A stretch of DNA of 64,000 nt from Saprospiraceae bacterium (GTDB lineage: Bacteria > Bacteroidota > Bacteroidia > Chitinophagales > Saprospiraceae). Positions 39,005 through 48,890 of the stretch are shown here, one piece after another. The DNA lies in assembly GCA_019187225.1 (NCBI GenBank), contig JABAQQ010000042.1, positions 1 to 64,000 of the forward strand. The letters are read 5' to 3'. How positions within the stretch are numbered: the stretch's first letter is position 1; each line of letters starts with the position of its first letter. The notes below the pieces were generated by a model. It was given only the letters and a program-made list of their open reading frames with translations, made no database searches and had not been told where the DNA came from. Position numbers and translations under genes: made by a program.

Positions 39005-41032
39005 ATGAGACGTTTTTCATTTCATCTTTTTTTCATGCTGCTGACCTGTTTGTTGCAGGCGCAATCGCAGTTGACCGTCAGCGGAACCGTCACCAGGATT
39101 TCAGACGGTTCACCCGTTGCCGATTGGTTTGTACTGGCTTACGGCGGCGATCCGGCCGACTCGACGGTTTTCGTGTTCGGTTCGGGTATTACCGGACAGG
39201 ACGGCAACTATTCTTTCGCAGTGGATATACCGCCAGGCATCTCAAATTTAACTGTTTCCACCTTCAATGGCTGCAACAATGATCCGATCCAATTGGAACA
39301 GCAGGTGTCGGCCAATACCGGCCAGGCGACCGCCGATTTTCAGATTTGTGCGGATGTGCCGGTTACGCCAGACTGCGAAGCCTGGTTTTGGTACTTCCCG
39401 GGCGGAGGACTGACTATTGATTACCAGTCCGATTTTTATGCGCTCGATGGCGCAGCTGCAAATTCTTACAGCTGGGATTTTGGCGATGGAACTACCGGCA
39501 GCGAAGCGAACCCGTCTCATACCTATACGGCGGAAGGTATTTATACGGTCACTCTGACGGTTACGAGCGAGACGGGATGTACCGCTACCTATTCGGAACA
39601 GGTTTTCGTATTCGACCAGCCGCCTTTCCCCGATTGCTGGGCCTGGATTGATTTTCAGCCGACGGGCGATTCCCTGACATTCTCGTTTTCAGCACAATAC
39701 TATAATGGTCTCGATACTTTCGTGACGGCCGACAGTTATTTGTGGGATTTCGGCGACGGCAGCACCAGCACGGATGTCAACCCTACCCATACCTACGCGG
39801 CAGAAGGATTTTATGTCGTTCAGGTAACAGTTACGGGTGCCGATGGCTGTGTAGCAATAGCCCAATTCCCCTTCTCCACCGATTTTCCGCCGATCCCGGA
39901 TTGTTCGTCTTATATTTCATACTTCCAAACCGGCACGACCTCCTTCGATTTCTCTGCCTTTGTGTACAATGCGAACGGCGCCACCTCCAATATCATTGAC
40001 TATGCCTGGGATTTTGGCGACGGGAATACCAGCAATGAAGCCAATCCATCCCATACCTACGATGCAGAAGGCATTTATACCGTGCAATTGACGGCCCTGA
40101 CCGAGGACAGTTGCGAATCGCATTCCTGTGTCGTCGTTTTTGCTTACGACATGCCGGTAGATACCTTCTGGTACGGCTGCCAGGCAATGTTCGCAGCAGG
40201 TTATGGCTGGGGCCCCAACGGCAACCCCGCTGGAGGCGACCCGCTTACCATTGCCTTCTACGATTTGTCGCTGGGCGCCGTGCAGTCCTGGGCCTGGGAT
40301 TTTGGAGACGGCTCCACCAGCACCGAACAAAATCCCGTGCACACCTACGCCGAAGAAGGCTTTTACACGGTAACGCTTTCCATCACAACGATTGACGGTT
40401 GCGAAAGCACGGCGAGTTACAGCATATACGCCGGCGACGATTTTCCCTGGACGCCCGAGCCGGATTGCCAGGCGATGTTCATTCCGCTTCCAGACAGCAT
40501 CGGTGGAAACGGCATCCAGTTCATTGACCTCTCCTACTCTCCCAGCCCGATCCAGAACTGGTCGTGGAATTTCGGCGACGGCACAACGAGCAACGAACAG
40601 AATCCCTATCACGTCTATGCACAGCCGGGGACTTATACGGTGTCGCTGGAAATAGAAGCGGACTCCTGCAACAGCGTGATCTCCTTCGAACTCGATACGC
40701 AAAACCCCTGGGATTTCAATCGCGAACCGGCCCAACTCGGCCTGGCGGGCACACTGACAGGCGTCGAAGAACACCCTGTTTTTGACGCGGTCAAATTGTA
40801 TCCCAACCCCGTGCATTCGGAACTCAACGCTGCGTTTTCCGCGGAAAAAGCCGGCGATTACGAACTGCGCATTACCGATCTGTCAGGCAAAATGCTCGTA
40901 CGATTGCATCAACGCGCGGAATCGGGCAGCAACGTCGCCCGGCTGAATGTGGCGCAACTGACGCCGGGATTCTACTTAGCCGAATTGCGCTCCAGCGACA
41001 GGGTACAGACCTTTAAATTCGTGAAAGAATAA
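39005..41032 (+). CDS. T9SS cargo protein with five PKD domains
   Basis: 675 residues. A signal peptide ends near residue 20, then a carboxypeptidase-regulatory-like beta domain (LTVSGTVTRISDGSPVADW). Five PKD domains follow, each with WDFGDG (the fifth WNFGDG) and a HTY or HVY strand; they begin at about residues 130, 240, 330, 425 and 515. The end is a T9SS sorting domain (LYPNPVHSELNAAFSAEK). It is a surface or extracellular protein, probably for adhesion or glycan contact. No enzyme domain is seen. Confidence 0.88.
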   Translation: MRRFSFHLFFMLLTCLLQAQSQLTVSGTVTRISDGSPVADWFVLAYGGDPADSTVFVFGSGITGQDGNYSFAVDIPPGISNLTVSTFNGCNNDPIQLEQQVSANTGQATADFQICADVPVTPDCEAWFWYFPGGGLTIDYQSDFYALDGAAANSYSWDFGDGTTGSEANPSHTYTAEGIYTVTLTVTSETGCTATYSEQVFVFDQPPFPDCWAWIDFQPTGDSLTFSFSAQYYNGLDTFVTADSYLWDFGDGSTSTDVNPTHTYAAEGFYVVQVTVTGADGCVAIAQFPFSTDFPPIPDCSSYISYFQTGTTSFDFSAFVYNANGATSNIIDYAWDFGDGNTSNEANPSHTYDAEGIYTVQLTALTEDSCESHSCVVVFAYDMPVDTFWYGCQAMFAAGYGWGPNGNPAGGDPLTIAFYDLSLGAVQSWAWDFGDGSTSTEQNPVHTYAEEGFYTVTLSITTIDGCESTASYSIYAGDDFPWTPEPDCQAMFIPLPDSIGGNGIQFIDLSYSPSPIQNWSWNFGDGTTSNEQNPYHVYAQPGTYTVSLEIEADSCNSVISFELDTQNPWDFNREPAQLGLAGTLTGVEEHPVFDAVKLYPNPVHSELNAAFSAEKAGDYELRITDLSGKMLVRLHQRAESGSNVARLNVAQLTPGFYLAELRSSDRVQTFKFVKE

Positions 41033-41120
41033 CACCAGGTTATAGATTTGGAATAAACACAGAAGCGCAGGGAGTCGGCCCGTACGAGGGCACGGCTCCT
41101 GGCTTTTGTATGGTGTATGA

Positions 41121-44100
41121 TTATGGATGGTGCACGATGAATTTTCCAATATAATTTTTTCCGCCTGTTTGCCACCGGACTAAATACGTTCCGGTGGCAA
41201 AATACTGCGTCGGCAGCAGCAGGCTCGTTCCCTGCGCGGCAAATTGCCGCAGTTGTTGCCCTCTGAGGCTGTACACCGTAACCACTCCGTGTGCAGCAGC
41301 TTCTGTCGAGTTGATTTGAATCAAAATATTTTGGTCGGCGGGATTGGGCGACATGGTCACTTTGCCGACTTTGGTTTGCTCCACTGTGGATACGAACTGC
41401 TTTACGATTGTTTCCACTGTGTTCGTTGTGATGGCCGGGTTAAAATCGAAATAAATATGCGCAGTGTTTTTTGCAATGGCTCCGATAGCCGTGCCGGGTT
41501 TCATTTTCACTGAAAAACGAACAAAGCCGTGACTATTCGCCTCGTCTGTCTGTGCAGGCGTTAGCATGATGGGGCTGAACCGGAATTCAAGCGCTCCACC
41601 ACTATGTATGTTCCATGAACAAGGATGGCTTGCAGACAAGATGCGCAAAGTACTCGCATCGAGCAGGTCTGACAGTGTGTCACGAATGACAACAAAGTCA
41701 GTTGCAATGTTGCCTAAATTTTGAAACCGGACGGTGTAGGTCAATTCTTTGTCACTCACATCAGCGATTGGAATTTCTGATGGTGTCACACTTTTGTCGT
41801 TGGGATCATAAGAAGCCGTTACAACTTCGTTCAGCACAAACAGATTGTCATTTTGCTGAACGTCTTGTATAAGTTGGGCCGACACCTGCAAATTTACGGG
41901 TGTGCCGGGTAACACTGTTGAAGTAGTGACTTCGAGGTTAAGCATTTTTGCTTCAAAGGGTTTTAATGCCGAATAACTCCAAAATAAGGTATCGCCAGAT
42001 TGTCCTGTCAGAGGCGGGTCGGCGGTGACCAATGCAGTGTGCTCATCCAAAACCAGGTGAAAGATGCCGGACAGGGTTAGAGTCCCTTTGTTGCGGAGTG
42101 TCGCCGTGAGTTTGCTGTTGAATCCAGCCCGAAACGGGGCAGCATTAACAAGTGATACAGCGACATCAGGAATTGTGTCGAGCGGATGCAAGCCAAAAGT
42201 GATCAATTGTGTGTCTGTGGTTTCCGAGACTGCAAAATCAGGTATTGCCTCAAAATACAAAGGTACGTCAGCTATCCGGAGCGTATCTGCCGTTTGGCCG
42301 AGGGTCATCGAAAAACGTCCGGTAGCGTTGCTGCGGCACAAAGCACCGGCATTGCTGCTTTCTATCAGCAAATCGGCAGTGCCGGGTTCACCGGGGTCTT
42401 GCTCGCCGTTGCCGTTAGCGTCGAAAAACACAATGCCTTTCGCGCTGCGCAACGCGTCGAGCCACAAGCGCCAGCAATACATTTTTAGGCTCTGTGACGC
42501 ATAAATATATTTTTTATCAATGGCAATGTACTCCAATTCGTTAGGTATGAGGTATCCCGCAGGCATTACAAGGGTCAACCAGTTTTGGCCGTTGTCTGTA
42601 GAAATGTGCAACAGGTTGTTTTCACCCGTCCACAAGTACAGGTTGTCACCTGACGCCCGGAGGCGATATGTAGAGTTGCCGGGATTGATGGGAGTAGCCA
42701 GCGTATCAAAACTCAAGCCGTCGTCGGCAGATACAAACACTGTTTTTTTGGGGACGTAGCTTAAGAAAAGCGTATCGTTGAAGCCGTACAGGCGGCTGGT
42801 GCTGAGTGTAACCGGCACAGTGAAAGTATGCGCCGTCGTCCAATTGGCGCCCGCATCCGTAGAAACAACGACTGAGGAATCTTTCGTCGTCACCAATTTC
42901 CCGTGAACGATTGCAAATTGCTGATTCGAGGGCGCTGTTCCTGTCGGCTCCCAACTGGTACCGGCGTCAGTAGAGTGGTAAATGGTTTGCCCGTCGGTGC
43001 TATACAGCTGCCCGTTGATGTCGAATATTTGACTCAATCCGAGGCCGGTAAAAACGTGCTCCCACTCGAAGCGCCCGTTGGCCGGACATCGGTAAAAATA
43101 CAGTCCGTCGAAACCAAAGTAGTGATTGCCAATGCGAAGAAGATCGGAAGTGGGAGACCCTGTAACAAAAGGGCGCGTCCAGGTATAGCCTTCATCGCCC
43201 GAAAATCCATAATTGGCGCCTGCTATGAGATAGCCCTCCATGCTTTGCAAAGGAGCAATCCCGCCGTAAATCGAGCCGCAAGTCAAACCTTCAGTACTGT
43301 GAAGCCAGGTCTGTCCACCGTCAGATGAGCGCAAAAGACTGTTTAAATAGCCGTTTATATCCGTATCCGACGTGTAGGCTGTCAGGATGGTTCCATTTTG
43401 GGCGGCCACATCTTCAATAAGCATTGGGAAATCGCTTTTTAATATTTTTTCCCAGATAATGCCATCCGTCGAGCGGTATAAATCATCATTTTTTTCGGCA
43501 AAAAAATAGCCGCCGCTGTCAAATATCTTGTCGGGTTTTATGTTGGGATTTATCAGTAGCCAAGTCGTTCCGGCGTCGAGCGAGCGGTATAGTTGGGAAG
43601 GGGGATTGGGATAGTTGATGAGCATGACATCCCCTACAGCAGCAATTTGGCTTGGTTTGTTTTTGTTGAGTGGGTCGCTCCACAGCATCCCGTCATCATC
43701 GGAATAGCGTATGCCCACAGATGTGGCAGCCCAAAAGGCATTGCCAATTCGCCTCAAATCTTCTATTGTGGAGCCTGCGAACGTATCTTGAGGAAGATAG
43801 AGCAAGGGCTGCCATCCGTTCAACGGCCCGCCGGGTGTCTTGTGGAGAATATAATATTGATCCCAGGCATATACCTCGTCGTCTACGAAAACAAGACCTG
43901 CGTTGCCGAGATTTCCCGCTACGGGCAATGCCCCTGTTTGCGCCCATGTCGTCCCGAAATCAGCACTTTCATAAATTCGGTTCGGACCGTCCAGATAATA
44001 GTAGCGCTGATGCGCTGTATCTGGAAAAAAACCGATGATGGTGTAGTCGTTGCTGACGATTGGCTGCCATGTCAAGCCTCCATCGGTGCTTTTGTAGAGG

Positions 44101-44252
44101 CATTTGTCGTTTTGCAACACAAGGGTATCGCGGACTTGGGTGATTCTTTGAGCACCTGTCAGGACCGGCATTTGTAGTTTTTCCCACTGCTGGCTGAACA
44201 AAAGAAAAGGGTTGAACAACAAAAAAGTGAAGGCGGTGAATCGGTTTTGCAT
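41121..44252 (-). CDS. large T9SS cargo protein with BNR/sortilin-like repeats and DUF7619-type domain
   Basis: 1043 residues. A signal peptide is followed by repeated SxDGGxTW-type motifs (for example YKSTDGGLTWQPI, RSSDGGQTWLHS, HSTDAGTSWEPT, STDAGANWTT), which mark a beta-propeller of photosystem-stability-factor/BNR type. Then SYDPNDKSVTPSEIP and the downstream beta domain match a conserved Bacteroidota cell-surface domain (DUF7619-like). The last 75 residues form a T9SS sorting domain (MSPNPADQNILIQ to GKFIVHHP). It is likely an extracellular protein; no enzymatic residue is recognised. Confidence 0.87.
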   Translation of the reverse strand: MQNRFTAFTFLLFNPFLLFSQQWEKLQMPVLTGAQRITQVRDTLVLQNDKCLYKSTDGGLTWQPIVSNDYTIIGFFPDTAHQRYYYLDGPNRIYESADFGTTWAQTGALPVAGNLGNAGLVFVDDEVYAWDQYYILHKTPGGPLNGWQPLLYLPQDTFAGSTIEDLRRIGNAFWAATSVGIRYSDDDGMLWSDPLNKNKPSQIAAVGDVMLINYPNPPSQLYRSLDAGTTWLLINPNIKPDKIFDSGGYFFAEKNDDLYRSTDGIIWEKILKSDFPMLIEDVAAQNGTILTAYTSDTDINGYLNSLLRSSDGGQTWLHSTEGLTCGSIYGGIAPLQSMEGYLIAGANYGFSGDEGYTWTRPFVTGSPTSDLLRIGNHYFGFDGLYFYRCPANGRFEWEHVFTGLGLSQIFDINGQLYSTDGQTIYHSTDAGTSWEPTGTAPSNQQFAIVHGKLVTTKDSSVVVSTDAGANWTTAHTFTVPVTLSTSRLYGFNDTLFLSYVPKKTVFVSADDGLSFDTLATPINPGNSTYRLRASGDNLYLWTGENNLLHISTDNGQNWLTLVMPAGYLIPNELEYIAIDKKYIYASQSLKMYCWRLWLDALRSAKGIVFFDANGNGEQDPGEPGTADLLIESSNAGALCRSNATGRFSMTLGQTADTLRIADVPLYFEAIPDFAVSETTDTQLITFGLHPLDTIPDVAVSLVNAAPFRAGFNSKLTATLRNKGTLTLSGIFHLVLDEHTALVTADPPLTGQSGDTLFWSYSALKPFEAKMLNLEVTTSTVLPGTPVNLQVSAQLIQDVQQNDNLFVLNEVVTASYDPNDKSVTPSEIPIADVSDKELTYTVRFQNLGNIATDFVVIRDTLSDLLDASTLRILSASHPCSWNIHSGGALEFRFSPIMLTPAQTDEANSHGFVRFSVKMKPGTAIGAIAKNTAHIYFDFNPAITTNTVETIVKQFVSTVEQTKVGKVTMSPNPADQNILIQINSTEAAAHGVVTVYSLRGQQLRQFAAQGTSLLLPTQYFATGTYLVRWQTGGKNYIGKFIVHHP

Positions 44253-44298
44253 AAAAGTGATTTAAAAAAGGTAAGTATAAGAAATGCTGGGGGCTAAA

Positions 44299-44340
44299 AC
44301 AGCGGCGGATAGCGGACATAATGCCGCTATCCGCCGCTGT
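44299..44340 (-). terminator. intrinsic terminator of the PfkB kinase gene
   Basis: Perfect 17-bp arms ACAGCGGCGGATAGCGG (44299-44315) and their complement (44324-44340), loop 8 nt, followed on the minus strand by TTTTAG. It lies between the kinase stop (44367) and the T9SS gene start (44252), so it insulates the two. Confidence 0.75.
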
Positions 44341-44366
44341 TGGCTATTTTGGGCAAAATTTTGGTG

Positions 44367-45299
44367 TCACACCAAATCCTCATATATCCGCTCCCGTTCC
44401 ACCCTATCCGGCAACGGCCCGAAGTGTATCAACTTCAGCTCGGCCATGCGGCGGCCTGCGATGGCGCATTCGAGCAGGCTTTTATCGTCGAGCCGCGCAG
44501 TGAGATAGCCCGACCAGAAGGCGTCGCCTGCACCGGTGGTGTCTTTCACCTCTACCGGTCGTGCGGGCAGGTAGTGCCGCTCCTCGCCGTTGGCAACCCA
44601 GCAGCCCTCGGAACCCAAAGTAAAGCACACCTCTTTGGCGCCCATCTTCAGGAAATGATCCAGCACGGCTTCCGGTTTGGGTGATTCATCTTCATACAGT
44701 CGCCCCCAATCCACGTCAGATACCTTAATGAGCGTGCCCAAGCGGCAAAATTCCGCGACGATCCGCTGGGCATCCCGGCGTTCGGGCCAGATCTTTTCGG
44801 CGTAATTGACGTCTATACTGAGCTGGCATTTGGCGCGTTTGGCTTTTTCAGCAGCCTGTAAAATGACGTGTTGGGCGGGTTGTTTGCTCAGGGCAAAACA
44901 GGTGGTGTGAAACACGCCGATCTCTTCAAAACGACCGAACGGGAACTGCCGGATCGAAAGCATGGCATCGGCTCCGCGGTAGGGCTGAAAATTCGATACC
45001 GCCGCAGAACGCGTCACAAGGATCAGGGTTGTCGGTTCGTCCACCTGCACCACATTGCTCACATCCACTCCGAGCCGGGCGACATAGTTGCGCAACACTC
45101 CTCCCATGTCGTCGTTGCCGACGCTGGCGGCGAGCATGGTATTGTTGCCGAGTCGCGCCATGTTCATGCACAAATTGGCCGGACTTCCGCCAGGAATGCG
45201 CTTGAACAGCGTGGCTTCGTCGAGGGTATGTACAAATTCTGCCGTAATAAAATCAACCAGCAACTCGCCGGCGGAAAGAATGTCAATCGCTCTTCGCAT
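44367..45299 (-). CDS. PfkB family carbohydrate kinase (fructokinase-like)
   Basis: 310 residues. GGSPANLCMNMARLG near residue 40 and the C-terminal DTTGAGDAFWSGYL (catalytic Asp in GAGDAF) are the two PfkB signatures. It phosphorylates a sugar or nucleoside; fructokinase is the best guess from overall appearance. The ATG at 45299 is preferred to an upstream TTG. Its upstream region holds a long inverted repeat of GTCCAAT words. Confidence 0.9.
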   Translation of the reverse strand: MRRAIDILSAGELLVDFITAEFVHTLDEATLFKRIPGGSPANLCMNMARLGNNTMLAASVGNDDMGGVLRNYVARLGVDVSNVVQVDEPTTLILVTRSAAVSNFQPYRGADAMLSIRQFPFGRFEEIGVFHTTCFALSKQPAQHVILQAAEKAKRAKCQLSIDVNYAEKIWPERRDAQRIVAEFCRLGTLIKVSDVDWGRLYEDESPKPEAVLDHFLKMGAKEVCFTLGSEGCWVANGEERHYLPARPVEVKDTTGAGDAFWSGYLTARLDDKSLLECAIAGRRMAELKLIHFGPLPDRVERERIYEDLV

Positions 45300-45365
45300 A
45301 AATTGTTTGTTGGGCAATACTAGTCAAAGCGTGTCTCTGAAAACGGGCGCAATGATACGGAGTTT

Positions 45366-45467
45366 TTGGACTTTGGATGCCTGACGTTGGACTATTTGAC
45401 ATTGGACATTGGACTATTTGACATTGGACATTGGACTATTTGACATTGGACGTTGGATAATTTGACG
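45366..45467 (-). repeat. GTCCAAT-word array, proximal arm
   Basis: ATTGGAC units at 7 bp, interspersed with TATTTGAC 8-mers, on the + strand (GTCCAAT in the kinase sense). Its first 38 bp, 45368-45405, are complementary to 45490-45527 with one mismatch. Confidence 0.8.
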
Positions 45468-45485
45468 TGCGATGGCCGGTCTTAT

Positions 45486-45535
45486 ATGTCCAATGTCAAA
45501 TAGTCCAATGTCAGGCATCCAAAGTCCAATGTCAA
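45486..45535 (+). repeat. GTCCAAT-word array, distal arm
   Basis: GTCCAAT, GTCAAAT, AGTCCAAT and related words. It is the complementary arm of the preceding array, ending 4 nt before the stop of the 45.5 kb gene. It may double as that gene's terminator. Confidence 0.78.
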
Positions 45536-45539
45536 GTCA

Positions 45540-46268
45540 TCAAATATCCTGCATCCTGGTTGTCTCGATATGCCGCACCAGAGAACGTTTGGCTATCGGC
45601 AACAGGGTCTCTTCCACCGGATAAGTCAGTTTGGTCTCAATGGTATACACTGCCGGCGTGGAAAGATCGCGGTTTTGCCGCATCAGGTCGGCTTTGATGC
45701 TCTCGTAAGTATTGGTGAAATTGCGCTCCCAATCGCTGAGGTATTGGGAGCGGAGCGAGCGGTATTTGTCATTGGAATGGGTAAATATACTCAATTTGTA
45801 TTGGTATACGCGGATGGAGCGGAAAAGGCCGTCGCAAAGAAAGAAATATCCTTCATCCACCTCCATCGGCAAAATACCCACCGGTGCGATGGACAGGTTG
45901 TGTTCCACGTAGTCGTACAAGTCTGTACCGCCGGTAATGGTGGCTTTCATGCGCTGCGTGGCATAATGCGTGATCTCCTCGATCTCGGCCATCAACTCGT
46001 CATCGGCGATCATTTCTTCATAAATGAGTTCGAGTTTCTGCAATTGAATGCCTGTCAGGCGCCGGGGGAAACGATTCTGCATCAGCCGCTTGGTTTGTTT
46101 GAACGTCATCAGGTTGTTGAAGTGAAAAATCACGTCCGACAATTCCGGGTATAATTTCTTCTCGTCAAAACAGGCATTGACCTTTTGCAAATAGGCCAGC
46201 AGCGTGTACTTCTTGGATTCAAAGTCAATGTTTCCTTCGATGAACCAGGTTTCCGATAATGCGCTCAT
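45540..46268 (-). CDS. conserved hypothetical protein
   Basis: 242 residues, soluble, mixed alpha/beta. No known domain is recognised. Recognisable blocks include SETWFIEGNIDFESKKYTLLAYLQKV, FFLCDGLFRSIRVYQYKLSIF and LPIAKRSLVRHIETTRMQDI. The ATG at 46268 gives the cleanest start; the upstream extension is hydrophobic and poor. Nothing nearby indicates a function. Confidence 0.7.
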   Translation of the reverse strand: MSALSETWFIEGNIDFESKKYTLLAYLQKVNACFDEKKLYPELSDVIFHFNNLMTFKQTKRLMQNRFPRRLTGIQLQKLELIYEEMIADDELMAEIEEITHYATQRMKATITGGTDLYDYVEHNLSIAPVGILPMEVDEGYFFLCDGLFRSIRVYQYKLSIFTHSNDKYRSLRSQYLSDWERNFTNTYESIKADLMRQNRDLSTPAVYTIETKLTYPVEETLLPIAKRSLVRHIETTRMQDI

Positions 46269-46609
46269 GATGGAGAGATTAGTGAACAAACTTTTCAAAG
46301 ACAATGGATTGAAAAGCAAAAATGGCGAATTAGAATGAAATGTGCAAATTTCGTTTTTGAAAATTTTGTCAGAAACAGTACTTACCATTGTCTTTTACAC
46401 CGGCTTGCTTCCACCAGCATTCTCATGCCAACCTGACAAGCGCAAGTGACAGATAACTGAAAAATTGGCAGAAAAATCCGCATGGCACGAAGTCTGATAG
46501 GAGCGGTTGTTCGCCGCAGAAAATTTGGTTTTGAGGTTTGTCCGCCAAAGCCAAAATCGCAGGCGGGCTTCTAAAATTGTCTCACCAAAACAAAAATAAT
46601 TCAGACGTT
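46269..46609. other. intergenic region upstream of groES
   Basis: No gene is supported. No CIRCE (TTAGCACTC-N9-GAGTGCTAA) operator is visible, so HrcA control of groESL is unlikely. A TAAAATTG at 46572-46579 is a weak -7 candidate. Confidence 0.4.
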
Positions 46610-46873
46610 ATGAAACCAATCGCAGACCGTGTGATTATCAAGCCGTCGCCAGCCGAAGATAAGACCAAAGGCGGCATCATCATCCCCGACACTGCCAAAG
46701 AAAAACCTCAACGCGGCGAAGTCGTTGCCGTAGGCCCCGGCAAAGAAGGCAACCTGATGACCGTAACCGTAGGCGACATCGTTCTGTATGGTAAATATTC
46801 CGGTCAGGAGATCAACTACGAAGGCCAGGATTACCTCATTATGCGCGAGGACGATATTCTCGTGATTCTTTAA
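46610..46873 (+). CDS. groES: co-chaperonin GroES
   Basis: 87 residues. [40 protein letters not shown] includes the mobile loop (GGIIIPDTA), and [12 protein letters not shown] and DILVIL complete the fold. It caps the GroEL cavity. The ATG at 46610 gives the family start. It precedes groEL by 171 nt, which is unusually long because of the heptamer hairpin. Confidence 0.97.
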   Translation: MKPIADRVIIKPSPAEDKTKGGIIIPDTAKEKPQRGEVVAVGPGKEGNLMTVTVGDIVLYGKYSGQEINYEGQDYLIMREDDILVIL

Positions 46874-46885
46874 TGTAATGGCTAC

Positions 46886-46928
46886 CGGTTATTAGTTACT
46901 GGTTGTTGGTTACTGGTTATTGGTTCTA
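46886..46928. repeat. heptamer array, G-rich arm between groES and groEL
   Basis: GGTTATT, AGTTACT, GGTTGTT, GGTTACT, GGTTATT, GGTTC at 7 bp on the + strand. It is complementary to the C-rich arm at 46950-47015, so the groES-groEL mRNA could fold into a long stem. Confidence 0.8.
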
Positions 46929-46949
46929 GGACATTCGTAATCATCTGTA

Positions 46950-48685
<1,736 letters not shown>

Positions 48686-48710
48686 TAATTGACATATCCG
48701 GAAAATAAGC

Positions 48711-48743
48711 AAGGGTGTTGCTGTGAGGCGACACCCTTTTTGT
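48711..48743 (+). terminator. intrinsic terminator after groEL
   Basis: AAGGGTGTTGC pairs with GCGACACCCTT (one T-G pair), loop about 6 nt, followed by TTTTT. It ends the groES-groEL transcript. Confidence 0.8.
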
Positions 48744-48798
48744 TTTCCCGAAATTCAAGGAATTTTCTCGAATATCCTTTGGTTTCCGCCAATCTCTC

Positions 48799-48806
48799 TA
48801 TATTTG
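48799..48806 (+). promoter_or_regulatory. putative secDF promoter -7 box (TATATTTG) with TTTG -33 element
   Basis: TATATTTG fits TAnnTTTG, and TTTG at 48778-48781 lies 17 bp upstream, within the usual Bacteroidota spacing. This is the best complete promoter in the window. Confidence 0.6.
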
Positions 48807-48890
48807 CGCACTTTTTTCGGAAGGCATCCCCCGCCGGGCCGGAAAACCAATTTTTGTAAAAAACATTTTTTTCGCAAACTACTACGAAGT

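Noticed and set aside
46269-46609. CIRCE operator upstream of groES
   Set aside because: No TTAGCACTC-N9-GAGTGCTAA or close variant could be found.
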